A stretch of 64,000 nucleotides of DNA, taken from contig JANDJZ010000117.1 in assembly GCA_027943245.1 (NCBI GenBank), positions 1 to 64,000 on the forward strand, written 5' to 3'. How positions within the stretch are numbered: position 1 is the first letter of the stretch; every line of letters begins with the position of its first letter. The stretch comes from Acanthamoeba sp. SK_2022b (lineage: Eukaryota > Discosea > Longamoebia > Acanthamoebidae). Shown piece after piece: positions 1 to 11,568 of this stretch. A program made the position numbers and the translations under genes. The notes under the pieces are model-generated. The model did no database searches and had not been told where the DNA came from. It was given only the letters and a program-made list of their open reading frames with translations.

Positions 1-225
1 CGCCAGGCTCGCCCGCGCCTCCTCCGCCACCTGTGCCACGCCGCCCATTGGGCGGTTGGTCAGGTTCTCCCCCGTAGCTCCGATTGGCGTCACAACTGCT
101 CGTTTAGGGAGGCTTGGGGGGGGGGCAAAGTGGCCAACCTTTTGCAGATCCGAGTTCGTGAGGGCGAGCATCTTGGCCTTGGCCGCTTCAGTCTCAGCCT
201 ACGGTGTCGAGGTGAGCCACACATC

Positions 226-291
<66 letters not shown>

Positions 292-2255
292 ACAGAGAGG
301 GGGCATACGTCGAGCGCAGCCTTCTGGGCCTCGTATCGCAGTTGGGAGACCTGGTTCTTGAGGAGGTCCTCCCTGTCTTCGGCCTCCCGGCGCATCTGGT
401 CCAGCTCCCTCTGCTTGGCCGCCAGCTCCTCCGCCAGCTTCCTCAGCTTCTCGCGATCCTCCTCGGCTTGCTCGGCCGCCTTCGCCCACCGAGCCAGGGC
501 CAAGGTCAGTCTGCTGCGATTGTATGTGCGTGTGCGCGTGTGTGCGTGTGTGCGTGTGCGAAGGGCGCACCTCCTTGAGTTCACGGGTGAGTTCGTCTAT
601 CCGCATTTGCCCCTCCTCGCGCGCCGTCTCGAGCTCGACCTTGAGCTGGGCGATGTCGAGCGCGTCGATGACGTCCTCCCCCTCCCCCTCTTCCTCCTTC
701 TCCTCCTCCTCATCCTCCTCCTCATCCCTGTCGCCGCTGCCTTCCTGGTCGGTGGCTCGGCCCTCTCCTCGCCCCGAGCCTCCGCTGGAAACGCCGCCGG
801 CAGCCGCTGCCCTGCCGCCGCTGGCAGCCCCCTCGTTGAGCACCTTGCTCTCCATGCTCGCGATGCTCACGCTCATCTGTGTCGACACCAACGGCCAATA
901 ACCCAACGACGCGCGATGAGCACGTGGCACGCAAACTGCGTGTGCGTGTGCGTGTGCGTGTGCGTGTGCGTGTGCGTGTGCGTGTGCGTGTGCGTGTGCG
1001 TGTGCGTGTGCGTGTGCGTGTGCGTGTGCGTGTGCGTGTGCGTGTATGGCGGTGATGGGTCGACGTACAAAATTGGGGCGGGGCATGGAGGGCTTCCAGT
1101 TGGGCCCCTTGAGCTTGCGCAGCTCCTCCTCTAGGTACTCGGCGTACTTCTTCATGGCCAGCAGCTCCCTGAGCGCGTGCGCGTGAGTTCCTTATTGGGG
1201 AGTGGGGAAACCAGGGCCTGGCGTACGCACTTCTTGAGCATCTCGATGATCTGCAGCAGCTCGTAGTTGCTCCGCTGTCTGTTGACTGTGACGATGTTGC
1301 GCAGCGACTTGGCCCTGGTTTGGGGAGACACGCGTGAACATTTTAATAATAATTACTAAAATTTATTTTTATATATAACATAAAATAAAATCAGGGAGCA
1401 AGAGTACTTTTGGCCGAATCGGAGAGTGGAGAGGGTCTGTTCGCCGTCATAGGGATGGGGCGAGCAGCACAGCACGAGCGTCGTCTTGGCGTTGCCGCCC
1501 AACGAATCCTACGCACACACCCATCACGCGACATGCGATTTGAGGAGCCGGCTTGCAAGCTTGCAAGCTTGCGAGAGAGAGAGAGAGCGGATGAGGTCGA
1601 GAGCATACGCGGAGAATGTGGGTCAGCTTGGAGTCGCGGTAGGGGACGTGCGGGAGGCGCTCCGACAGGGCCTTGATGCAGTTGCCCAGCGCCGAGAGCG
1701 ATTGATTGATCTTCTTGGCCTCCTCGACCTGCGCCCCGGTGGCGCCCGACCGGAAGATGTTCTCCGATCCTGTCGTCGCGCACGTGTGTGAGTCCATCTC
1801 ACGTCTCGATCGATTGGTTGATTGGGAAAGCGAGCAAGAGCCCGCGAGAGAGAGAGAGAGAGAGACGCGGGCATGACGTACCGGCCAAGTCGGCGAGATT
1901 GAGTTTGCCGGTCTTGGCGGAGCCGTCGGGGAACTTTTGCGTCAAGGTCAACATGAACAAGCTTGGCGCGACCACACAACCACACGCAACCCGAAACGAA
2001 ACGTTCAAACGTTAACCAAACACTTTCAAGAAGCAAAGAGAGAAGTGGGGGGGGGCGTCGCGGGCAGGGCTACCTGTGCGCGCGCGTGCTGCTCTCGTTG
2101 GAGCTCGTAGTGCCGATTTGCCGGAACTGCGCACCGAACTTGAGCAGCTCCATGACCTCAGACTCGGTCGACACCACCTGTCGCGCGCAACGTTGTTAGC
2201 TTTTTTTGTGCACGCATACGTAGTGTACGACTCAGACCCACACATGACACACAGA

Positions 2256-2346
<91 letters not shown>

Positions 2347-3354
2347 TCAGCAGCGCTGACGACGCGATTGCGTTGACCTCTTCGGTGATGCCATCGACCC
2401 ACACTCCGCGGCTGGGCGTCTCGCGGACTTTGAGGTTGGCGTTCTTGGGGTTGAGCAGGTCGCGGATGCGCTCCTTGTAGATCTCGAGGAACGAACACTT
2501 GATCGCGAACTCGGTCTCCTCCCTCGCGTTCGTGATGTAGACAAACAGTTGGCTGTGAACGCAACGCAACACGGTTACCATTTACACCCATGCAGCACGA
2601 TAGATGAGTGGCTGTGGTTTGTGTAGTGTGTGCTGCGCATAGAGGCGGGAGGCGTGCCTGATGGCGCGGGGGATGATGCCCTTGAGGGCGTCCTTCTCCA
2701 ATTCGGGGCCGAACATGGTGTAAGTCTTGCCTGCACCGGTCTGACCGTAGCACATCACGGTCCCGTTGTAGCCGTTCAGCACGTCCCTGAACGCAACGAC
2801 AACGACCAGGGCAACTACACGTCAGTCATTGCTGGTTGCACACAGCCATGATCAATGGCGACGCACTCGACTGTCTCTTTGGCAATGTGCTCGTAGACTT
2901 GCTCCTGCACGTCATTGATGTTGTGTGTCTGAGCATGGTGGCCAGCGTCATACTGCAAGACAAGTGAAGACAAGATGCAAGGAGAGGCGAAGGCGAACCT
3001 GTGTTGCCGCGCCGTCGTAGATTTTGTCAAAGTGGAAGTTGTCGGACGTCTTCTGGCCGATCTGTCAGCAGAGTAGAGGATTAAAATTGAGACATAAATA
3101 AAGTTTAAAAAAAGTGTGGGTATTATTGTGAGACGTGAAATGGTGCATACCTGTTCTTTGGCGATTTCGATTTGTATGGGCGAGAGGATGGTGAAGGAGT
3201 ATTTATAGGTGTTGCTGGTGGGCGGCTTGGCCGACTTGTCCTTGGACACCGTGGGCCGGAAACGGCACACCACCCTACAGTTGGCGGTCTCCATGCCTGT
3301 AAGCCCGCCGGCAAACAGCTGCCCGGCTGCGGGCGGTGCAGGGCTTGCCATTTT
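1..3354 (-). CDS. Kinesin heavy chain (N-terminal motor), 3' end beyond the window
   Basis: Microtubule plus-end motor of kinesin-1 type. The start codon is at 3352-3354 ([10 protein letters not shown]). The motor domain is spread over many short exons: CRFRP strand near 3260, [13 protein letters not shown] near 3030, P-loop [10 protein letters not shown] near 2730, [17 protein letters not shown] near 2460, switch I NESSTRAH near 2090, switch II DLAG|SE split by an intron near 1890/1770, and [17 protein letters not shown] near 1690. A neck-like segment ([21 protein letters not shown], then [14 protein letters not shown]) follows at 1300-1100, then an acidic low-complexity stretch and heptad coiled coil ([20 protein letters not shown]) towards base 1. 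The cargo-binding tail is outside the window. At least three introns carry microsatellites. Splice sites are approximate, family assignment secure; the kinesin-1 subclass is inferred from neck and coiled coil. Confidence 0.9.
227..293. repeat. (AC)n microsatellite
   Basis: Uninterrupted AC dinucleotide tract in a kinesin intron. It reads (GT)n in the sense strand of the gene. Confidence 0.95.
939..1045. repeat. (TGTGCG)n hexamer microsatellite
   Basis: About 17 near-perfect TGTGCG units in a kinesin intron, between the acidic low-complexity exon and the neck exon. Confidence 0.95.
2257..2345. repeat. (AC)n followed by (GA)n
   Basis: Compound microsatellite in a kinesin intron: AC to 2316, then GA from 2319 to 2345. 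Confidence 0.95.
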
Positions 3355-3554
3355 TCTGAGTGATCGAATCGAATCGATCCGAAAAGAGCCGCGAGCTTGC
3401 AGTTGTAGTCGTTGCACACCGACCAACTATACCTAACTTTCTTCTTAACTGTCCACAAGAATGCGCGACATGTTATGAAAACAAAAAAGAAAAAGGCTTT
3501 GTTGTGCTATCGGTAGATTTTTTGGTTTATTTCGCTTGGATCATAGAGACGAAG
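3355..3554. promoter_or_regulatory. Shared divergent promoter region, kinesin / prefoldin 2
   Basis: Two hundred bases separate the start codons of two divergent genes, so both core promoters must lie here or overlap. A short reiterated GATCGAATCGAATCGAT motif sits at 3361-3377, just upstream of the kinesin start. No TATA box is evident. Confidence 0.4.
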
Positions 3555-4251
3555 ATGCAGACGAATCCCGAGCAGCAGCAGATCGTCCGCCAATTCCAGG
3601 CTATGCGGAGTGAGTGCAACGAGCTCGTCCAGAAGATTGGCGAATTGGAAATTGAACAAAACGAGCACCGGTACGGCAGCTTGATTCCCTTGTGCCATTT
3701 ACTGCCAGCGCGATTTCTCCTCCACTCCCGCCCCTATTCCCATTGCTGCTGATTCCTTGCCATTTGAAAGATTGGTGATCGATGCCGTGAGCGGCCTCGA
3801 TCCCGCCCGACGATGCTACCGACTGGTCGGCGGCGTGCTCGTGGAGCGCACCGTTGGCGAGGTCCTGCCCGCCGTTCGCAAGAATCTCGAAGGCGTACGC
3901 CACTTTCCTCCCCAAACCCGCTTCGCCTCCTGGGCCTGCTCTCGCTGCCTCTTCTCAGGGCCTCCACCATCACAACCTGCCCCCGTTGTTGACGCGTCTC
4001 TGGCCTTGTTCGATTTGGGCGTTCGAGCTGACCTCCTGTTCATATGCGTGGCATTGGATGCGTGGAACGCGGCATGTGTGCAGATCGAGCAAATCCTGAA
4101 GACGCTCAACGCGTCGCTGTTGCAGAAGGACAAGGCCCTCAACGAGTTCAAGGTGCAGCACAAGATTCGGGTCATGGGCGAAGACGACGACGAGGCGCCC
4201 GCGCCTCAGGCCGCCAAGGCCTCCTCCTCCAGCTCCGGCGTGTTGGTGTGA
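3555..4251 (+). CDS. PFDN2: Prefoldin subunit 2 (beta-type)
   Basis: Cytosolic chaperone subunit that helps deliver nascent actin and tubulin to the CCT chaperonin. Three exons (3555-3670, 3771-3894, 4084-4251) give 135 aa, normal for the family. The N-terminal helix starts MQTNPEQQQIVRQFQAMRSE and the C-terminal helix is IEQILKTLNASLLQKDKAL, with the beta-hairpin region VIDAVSGLDPARRCYRLVGG between them. This helix-hairpin-helix pattern identifies the beta-class subunit. The start was chosen because it opens the first helix as in other PFD2 proteins. The C-terminal tail is Ala/Ser-rich and acidic. Confidence 0.93.
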
Positions 4252-4564
4252 GACCATCAACCTCAAGAGACCTCGCCTTCCTCTTCATTTCTCGATTACC
4301 ACACACATACACACACACCACTGCCACACCACTCTGAGCTCTTGAGAGTGTGCGACGGTTTCTTGGCGATCGTGTGGGCTCCCCATTCAAGCCCCGGTGG
4401 TCAGTTGTCTGGACACTGAGGCACATTACTGGTGCAGATGGGATGGGAGGAGAAGAGACCATGGCTATGGCAAGACGTGTCTGCACCGCAACCGATGGCT
4501 AAAAACAAAAATACGAAATAATAAATAAGAAAAAGATGAGCGCTGCAGCGAAAAACATAACTAG

Positions 4565-5960
4565 ATGGAGACGACGCCGACGCTGGAGGCAGAGGGGCTG
4601 CAGGAGCCGTCCACTCATATCAAGGAGCTGTGGGAGAAGTACTGCAGCAGCCCGCACCTCTCTCTGGCCAATGCTCAACTCATCCACATGGCAGGGAGCA
4701 GCTGGAACTGAAGAAGCAGCTCGTCACACAAGACGACTTCTCGTGGGCTCTTCCCTCCGAGGCCACGCTGCAGGAGGCGACCTCTGAACCACTCCGCTAC
4801 GTGGGGGGCGTCGACATCAGGTACGCCGGCGCACCACAAGCCCGCACGACAAGCCCAACCCTCTTTGTCCACCTTCGCCCTCCCCTTCCTCATCACCCAC
4901 AACGTCCAGCTTCGTCAAGAATGATCCAGTCAACGCGTGTGCCTCGCTCGTCGTCCTCTCCTATCCCGAGCTGAAGGCACTTGTGCTGTGGTTGTGGTTG
5001 CGTGCGTGCATGCGTTCATGGAAGGTGACCTCCTCCTCCTCCTCGGATAACGTTGTCGTACGCAGGTGGTGTGGGAGGCAGAGTGCATGGTAAAGCTGGA
5101 GCTGCCGTACATCCCGGGCTTCTTGGCCTTCCGCGAGGTGCCACACCTCCTGCCGCTCTTCGACAAGCTGCGCGGCGAGGAGCCCAGCCTTGTACCACAG
5201 GCACGCACGCCTCCCTCCCTCCCCTATCATCGGCGCGCTACTGGGCAGCAGATGACGAGGATGGTGGCCCTGGGTTGGGTTCAGATCGTGTTCGTGGATG
5301 GCAATGGCGTGCTGCACCCGCGTGGGTTCGGCTTGGCCTCCCACCTGGGCGTGCTCACCGGCATTCCTACCGTACAGCCCCCCCCCCCCAAACTCGCTCT
5401 CCTCCGCGCCCGCTGCTTGCTCCATCTAAAACAAGAACGTGGCACGCGTTTGTGATGTGGTATGCGTGATATGCGTCGCGTGTGGCAGGTTGGAGTCGGC
5501 AAGACCTTCTTTCATGTCGACGGGCTGGACATCAAGAGCGTCAAACCGCAGGCGGCAGCGGCCTGCAGCAAGGGAGGCGATTGGTTTCCCCTGGTCGGCC
5601 AATCGGGAGTCGAGTGGGGCGCTGTATGTTCATTACGGCGCGGGTGTCGTGTGTGTTCTTCTGCTGCTCACATTGATGGGCGCACTGCGAATCTGGGCAT
5701 CAGGCGTTTCGCAGCACGGACAGTTCGTCCAATCCCATCTACGTGTCGGTCGGCCACAAGATCAGCCTCTCGTCGGCGGTGAAACTCACGCGCGCCTTGT
5801 GTCTCCACAGGTTTTTTCCTGCCTCCCCTGCAGGCCTTTGTCACTCGCACTTGCGCGCAGTCTCCTCTCATCAATTATGTGTACATCCAGGGTGCCAGAG
5901 CCCATCCGACAGGCGGACCTGCGCAGCAGAGAGTTCCTCCGTCAGCAGGGCTACTCATAA
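4565..5960 (+). CDS. ENDOV: Endonuclease V
   Basis: Mg2+-dependent nuclease that cleaves near deoxyinosine in DNA or inosine in RNA. Eight exons (4565-4638, 4695-4820, 4910-4976, 5066-5191, 5285-5371, 5489-5623, 5704-5810, 5891-5960) give 263 aa. Hallmarks: catalytic aspartate in GGVDISFV, glutamate in SYPELKVVWEAE, the FVDGNGVLHPRGFGLASHLG block, GVGKTF, and GHKISL; the C-terminal RQADLRSREF helix is family-typical. The first junction restores LWEKEQLELKKQ, seen in other EndoV proteins. Two donors are ambiguous: intron 3 is best read as GC-AG (AAG|GCAC at 4977), with a GT alternative that adds two residues; exon 4 could also end at 5200 with a GC donor, adding VPQ. Confidence 0.92.
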
Positions 5961-6206
5961 ATCGCATTGTGGCTGCGCGAGAGCTACGCCCGCTGTTTTT
6001 TGTTGCTGTCCCAAAGCAATGAACGGGCACGCCAAGCATACAATGGGCACTGTCTGTCAGAGTGAGTGTCTACAAGCCCGAGTTGGTCCTGATCCAAGAC
6101 GAGTTTGGTGCAAATTTCGCCTGTGCCCACAGCAGCGTGCGGCACATGATCAAAAGGTCGGCTCTTTTAGGGACTTGGTGGATCAATCGGAATTCCTCGC
6201 CAGTTG

Positions 6207-6236
6207 GCCAATCCCTCTTCTCGCCGCTTTATAAAA
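6207..6236 (+). promoter_or_regulatory. CCAAT and TATA elements upstream of the ABCG gene
   Basis: GGCCAAT at 6207-6213 and TATAAAA at 6230-6236 lie about 155 bases upstream of the ABC transporter start. The pair resembles a classical core promoter, but the spacing between the two elements is shorter than usual. The rest of 5961-6390 holds no gene that I can support. Confidence 0.45.
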
Positions 6237-6390
6237 CACCCTTTTGTTTTATCTCCGTGCTCCACACGCCTGTGCCCACAGGCAAGTCAAAGCTTCAAGG
6301 ACTTGGCTTCACGGGAACACATATTTTTATCCAACTCACTTCGCAAGTGAAACAGCACACAGCACACAAGGTAAGAGAAAAGCAGCCAAG

Positions 6391-7729
6391 ATGGCCAGCC
6401 AAGGAAACGACATCCGAGGCGAGGAGGGAGGAGACGGGACAGACCAACTCAATGAACACAAGGAGCGGGCGCATGATGAGGGCGTTCGCGGCGGAGAAGA
6501 AGAAGAGGCGGAAGAGGCAGAAGCAACCGCGCCCGTCGAAGAGCCCGATCGTCGCGGGCGACAGCACGACGACCTCCCCGAGCGCGACGGGGAGGGCAAC
6601 GACAAGATGGCCCATCCCGCGGAGCTCTTTGGTGTGAGCGAGGAAGAGCTCGACGAGGTCGTGTCCAAGTACGCCAAGATCCACCAGCCAGTACCGTTCT
6701 CGTCGCAGACGCCCAAGGGGCGGCTCAGCCTCGAGTGGCGCGACATCAACTACAAGGTGGTGGTGCCGCTGCCGCCCAAGAGCTTCGCGATGCGGATGTT
6801 CCTCAAGCTCCCCATCCCCGCCTTCCTCACCAACCGGTTCAAGCAAAAGAAGGAGATTCCCATTCTCAACAACGTATCCGGCTACGTCCACTCCGGCCAG
6901 GTCGTCGCCATCATGGGCCCCACCGGCTCGGGCAAGGTCCTCCTCCCCCGTCATCAGCACTACACTCTATTTTATTGCATTTTTCGATGCGTTTTCGCTG
7001 ACATTTATCTTCGTGCTGCAGACTACACTGCTCAACGTGCTGGCCCGGCGCATCAAGTCCAACGTGACTGGCCAGGTGCTGGTCAATGGGGAGGAGGTCA
7101 AGGGGCGCCGGTTCAAGAGGCGGATGGCCTACGTGTTGCAGGACGACATCTTCTTCCCCAAAATCACCGTGCGCAACACCGTGCGCGACGCGGCCTACCT
7201 CAAGCTCCCCAAGACGATGTCATGGAAGGAGAAGCGCGAGAAGGTCGAGAACGTGCTCACCGAGATGGGCCTCCAGCGCTGCTCCAATACCATCGTCGGC
7301 GGCAACTGGGTGGTGCGTGTGATCGTCAACCCATGTCTCAAACGCGTGCATAGCAACTGACACTTCGCGCGCTACTTGCAGCGAGGCGTGTCGGGCGGCG
7401 AGCGAAAGCGGACCAACATCGCGACAGAGATCGTGAACAACCCGGCGCTGATCTTCCTCGACGAGCCCACGTCAGGCCTCGACGCCGCGACCTCGCTCGG
7501 GCTCATCGTGTCCCTCAAGACGTTGGCCCGGAGCGGCCACACGGTGATGACCACCATCCACCAGCCCTCGTCGGCCATGTTCATGATGTTCGACAAGGTG
7601 CTCCTCCTGGCCGAGGGCGGCTGGGTCGTCTACTCGGGCAGCGCCAAGGACATCATGCCCTACTTCTCCTCCCTCGGCCTTCACGCGCCCTCCACCTACA
7701 ACCCCGCAGACTTTGCGCGTGCGTGCTCC

Positions 7730-7806
<77 letters not shown>

Positions 7807-9302
7807 GGCACATGTGTAACGAAAGGAGGCGGCGTGTAGTGGAGGTGGTGAGCTCGACGCAGAAAGTCAAGGACGGTCGAACTGTGCGGCAGCTGCTGAT
7901 CGACACCTACGCCGAGAACGAGAAGAAGGAGCGCGGCAAGGGCGAGGCCGCGGGACAAGAGGGCGGCGAGCATCTGCAACAGCAGCAACAGCAGCAGCAG
8001 GAAGACCAGAAGCCGGAGAACACCTCGGAGATCGAGAAGGAGTCGATCCAGGACATGCAGCACGGCCCCAAGTTTCCCACGCCGTTCTACCAGCAGACCT
8101 ACGTGCTGGCCAAGCGCACGTTCATCGAGCGACGGGGCGACCTGCTGGGCTGGGACCGCATCCTCATGATTCTCTTCATCTCCGTCCTCGCCGGGCTCCT
8201 GTGGCTCCGGCGCTCCACCACTGGTACGCTGGCAACGCTTAAGTAGTTGTATAAGCTTGCGCTGACGTCAGGTCGTTGCTGGCTTGGCCTGAGCGCAGAG
8301 GACCAGATTGCGGACAGGACGGGCTTCCTGTTCTTCAGCACGATGTTCTGGATCATGCAGACCTGGTTCAACGCGCTTCACGCCTGTACGCGCCTGTCTG
8401 CTCCTTACGTACTGATGGCGATTGAATGCTGGTTCTGTCGTGCTGACGACGCCCCACACCCACATTCGACTGTCAGTCCCTCCTGAGCGGGCGGTGCTGA
8501 ACAAGGAGCGGTCAACAGGATCGTATCGCCTGTCGGCCTACTTCATGGGCAAGGTTGTCGCCGAAACCCCGCTCGAACTCGTGCTCCCCATCGCCTTCGG
8601 CTGCATCACCTACTGGATGGTGAGCTGCTCCGCGTTCTTTTTATTTACTTTATTTGTTCTTCATAGAAAAATTTATTTGATATCAATCTGATTTTATCTG
8701 ATTAAAAACAATCTAATTTAATAATTCTATCCAAAATCGCAGGTGGGACTGGCGCCAGACGCCGAGTGCTTCATTCTCTACCTCATCTACCTGTGCCTCT
8801 TCGCCCTGTTGGGCAGCGGCATCGGCCTGCTCATTGGCGCCACCATGCTTGACGTCAAGAAGGCTCTCACGGTGTCGATCATCGTCGTGTTGGGCTCGGT
8901 GCTGCTCGGCGGCTTCTTCATCAGCCAGGAGAACCTGCGCGTGTGGGTGCGGTGGGCGCGCTGGACGTCGTTCATGAAGTACACCTACGAGCTCATGCTG
9001 CTCAACGAGTTCCGAGTGGGCGACCAGACCTTCACGCCGTCGACGCCCTCGAGCTACAACGTCAACCCGATCACGGGCGACGACATCCTCAACCGACTCA
9101 ACGTTGAGACAGTCATCTGGGGCGACGTACGTAGCCCTCCACGCCCCCCTTGTGTGTTGCGTGCTCGTTGGGTTGCTTGTGTGCTGACGAGTTTGAAACG
9201 ATTGACGTGTCCCTGCAGATCCTCTTCATCGTGGGTCTCATCGTGCTCACGCGAGTCTTGGCCTATCTCTCCCTTCGCTTCCTCAACAAGCCCAAGTCGT
9301 AG
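6391..9302 (+). CDS. ABC transporter, subfamily G half-transporter
   Basis: Membrane exporter of lipids or xenobiotics, expected to work as a dimer. Eight exons (6391-6936, 7022-7309, 7382-7718, 7840-8223, 8272-8385, 8477-8619, 8743-9126, 9219-9302) give 759 aa in the ABCG order, nucleotide-binding domain first. A charged, probably disordered leader of about 80 aa precedes it. Walker A GPTGSGKTTL is split by intron 1 after GK; signature VSGGERKR; Walker B ALIFLDEPTSGLD; H-loop TIHQPS. A linker with KVKDGRTVRQLL and a Gln run leads to six predicted membrane helices (ILMILFISVLAGLLWL, TGFLFFSTMFWIMQTWF, ETPLELVLPIAFGCITYW, CFILYLIYLCLFALLGSGI, TVSIIVVLGSVLLGGFF, ILFIVGLIVLTRVLAYLSL). Substrate unknown. 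Confidence 0.92.
7733..7805. repeat. (AC)n microsatellite
   Basis: Dinucleotide tract within intron 3 of the ABCG gene, 15 bases after the donor. Confidence 0.95.
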
Positions 9303-9509
9303 AAAATCACGGACCGTATTCGAGTGAGCCAGCGCTGCACGACTCAGATAAATATAAATAAACTCAGATAAATATAAATAAATTTTATCTCCAAAGGAAA
9401 AATGGATGTACAACACCTTCCAAAAACAGCCCTGGACGGTAACGGGAAGAAGAGCGGGTCGGGGATATCTGCTGAACCTGCCTGGACTCGACTTCAACTG
9501 ATAGTGGCA

Positions 9510-10738
9510 ATGACACTGAACAACACAGGTAAGTGGGCGCTGCTGGTGCCTTTCTTGGTCCTGCTCTGTGCTAGCGGGCTGGGGCTCGCTGGAGCGAGGA
9601 ACCCACGAAAGATGTCTGTGATCTGGACCGGCTTTGGTCACAACGACACAATGGGTACCCTCTCTTCCCTCGCGCACTGCACTTTTCATGAACGCTCATA
9701 TATTCATTCCAACACCAACCGCACAGACCTGCTGATGTACAAGTATCGCCAGTCGGTCACACATGTCAGCGTAATCGCGTACATGGTAGACGTGAACGGG
9801 CTGTTCGCCTGCAGCTGCGACGAAACCGTGCCATGGCAGCGGCCGTGCAACAACAACGGCTCCTACGCGGACTGTCCCTGGTGGGACTCCCACATGAGGC
9901 CCCTTAAAGAGCATGGGTTCGTACCGGATTCCTAGCACTTGTGCTATTGCTTGCCACCGCTTAAAATCGCCGCGTGTGCATCAGGTTGGAGGTGATGCCC
10001 TGCATTACCCTGCCGCCCGGCTACGACCCCACTGGCCTCATCGCTCTTATGCAGTCACCAGCCCTTCAGGGTATGTGATGCGAGGTGGACTGGGAAAGCG
10101 CTTCTCACTCACATCGGTCTTCGTGCAGCGGTGTTCATCTTCCGCGCAACACAGATGGCCGTAGAAAGGGGCTACAGCGGCTACAACATCGACTGGGAGG
10201 GAGGCTACGGCCAAATCAACCAGACGGTAGTGCCCATACAGCATCGTCCCCCCGGTGTGCCCGCCTCTGTTGGTCTAACTCATGGGCAGGTCTTTTTAAA
10301 CTTCCTGAAGGAGTTCAGGGACACGCTGCGAAGCTACGGCAAGACGCTGTCCATCGACACGTTTACCTACTGGGACGCAGCTACTTTGGCTCCAGGTACA
10401 ACTCTCACCTTTCTCTTTCACTCTTCTTCCAACCGTTTCCTCATTGTGGTCGGTCGTGCAACCACCCAGTCATGGACGTGCTGGTCGATATGGGCACCTA
10501 CGGATTGTACGGCGACTCTCTGGTGGAGACCATGCTGGAGGACATCCCGATGGCTGGCGGCGTGGAACACTATGGCATGGGCGTCCTGCCGCCAACGCTC
10601 GACTTCAACCAGGTCCACCAGGTCTTTGAGATCGCCGAGGCCATGGGCGTTCTCAGCGTGTGGGCCTGGCCCGACGAGGCCACGGACAAGCTCCCCTTCG
10701 AGTACTGGGAGACTGTGCGCCTATTCCTCGAAAGATGA
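9510..10738 (+). CDS. Secreted GH18-like (chitinase/chitobiase-related) protein
   Basis: Predicted secreted or lysosomal glycosidase-like protein. Six exons (9510-9654, 9727-9916, 9985-10070, 10129-10226, 10290-10395, 10470-10738) give 297 aa. The start at 9510 was chosen because it opens a clean signal peptide (WALLVPFLVLLCASGLGLAG); an in-frame upstream ATG at 9402 would bury it. The barrel-like part has VTHVSVIAYMV, a Cys-rich insertion (ACSCDETVPWQRPC), LEVMPCITLPPG and GYSGYNIDWEGGYG. The last matches the GH18 DxxDxDxE motif with the general-acid Glu and preceding Asp present but an earlier Asp replaced by Asn. LSVWAWPDE near the end fits strand 8. Substrate not inferable. Confidence 0.7.
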
Positions 10739-10879
10739 ACCCCCCCCCCTCCAAGAGGGTTGATGCGAAGAGGCTCTCCAACGCAGTCGTGTGTACATCT
10801 CCGTCGTGCACCACCTCTTCAACAACTTTAAAATAAATGCGCTCTTCTTGAGGGTTGGGCAGTTGCGACGTGTAGGGAA

Positions 10880-11364
10880 TCAAATCTTTGACGAGGATCG
10901 GTCGGCCAGACAGTCGGCGTACTCGGGATGGCGGGGCAGGAAGTCATCACGAACGTACCAACACGAGGCCATCACCTTTACCTTGCCCTCTCGCTTTACG
11001 TGCTCCATAGCGCCCTGCCGGCCCCAGTGGGGCACTGGCGTGATGAGTGCGCGCATGGGCTCGGGCGAGGAGGGTGTTACAACGTACATTGACTACCTGA
11101 GCAGCGAGACCCTGGCCACGCTTGGCAGGCGGCGTGAAGGTGTGCACAAAGTCCCACACCTTGCCACCCTCCCGCTCCTCGTACTCGAGCAGCGCTTGAT
11201 CTGAACGAATAATTTAAACTAAATAAAAATCACAATAAATAATGAAAAATTGTGGCGTGTTTAGATGACGCACCTCCGTCTTCGAAATTGATGGCGAATT
11301 TGTGTTCTTGCGGCAGATGGACGACTTGGTGCTGCCTTTTGGGCGATGCAGTTGAAGAAGACAT
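10880..11364 (-). CDS. Small GNAT-fold N-acetyltransferase
   Basis: Short acetyl-CoA-binding protein of the minimal GNAT type (related to plant At1g77540 and bacterial YjdJ). Three exons on the minus strand (11364-11274, 11200-11097, 11014-10880) give 109 aa, the usual size of this subfamily. Diagnostic features: FEDGGDQALLEYE at the first junction, the acetyl-CoA loop FTPPAKRGQGLAAQ, and the C-terminal VMASCWYVRDDFLPRHPEY, which carries the cysteine conserved in this subfamily. A more upstream in-frame ATG near 11460 would add a 32-residue leader; the shorter start matches family length. Acceptor substrate unknown. Confidence 0.8.
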
Positions 11365-11568
11365 TGTTGTGCAACGCACCAACGGCAAGCGAATCGCAGT
11401 CGTGATGGTGACGCCCCAGATGCTGGCGCTTGCTCGCTGCAGGTTCCTTGCCTTGTGCATCTTGCGCGAATGCGGTTAAGGTGGCGCAGCTCGTCTCTTA
11501 ACGACGCTGGCCACGTCATATCATGTAGGAGGAAATACAAATATTTGTATTCGAGTGTTTATGTACAT

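Noticed and set aside
227..1155. Long frames coding for poly-Thr-His, poly-Cys-Val or poly-Ala-His
   Set aside because: They are translations of AC/GT and TGTGCG repeats; the real signal there is kinesin introns.
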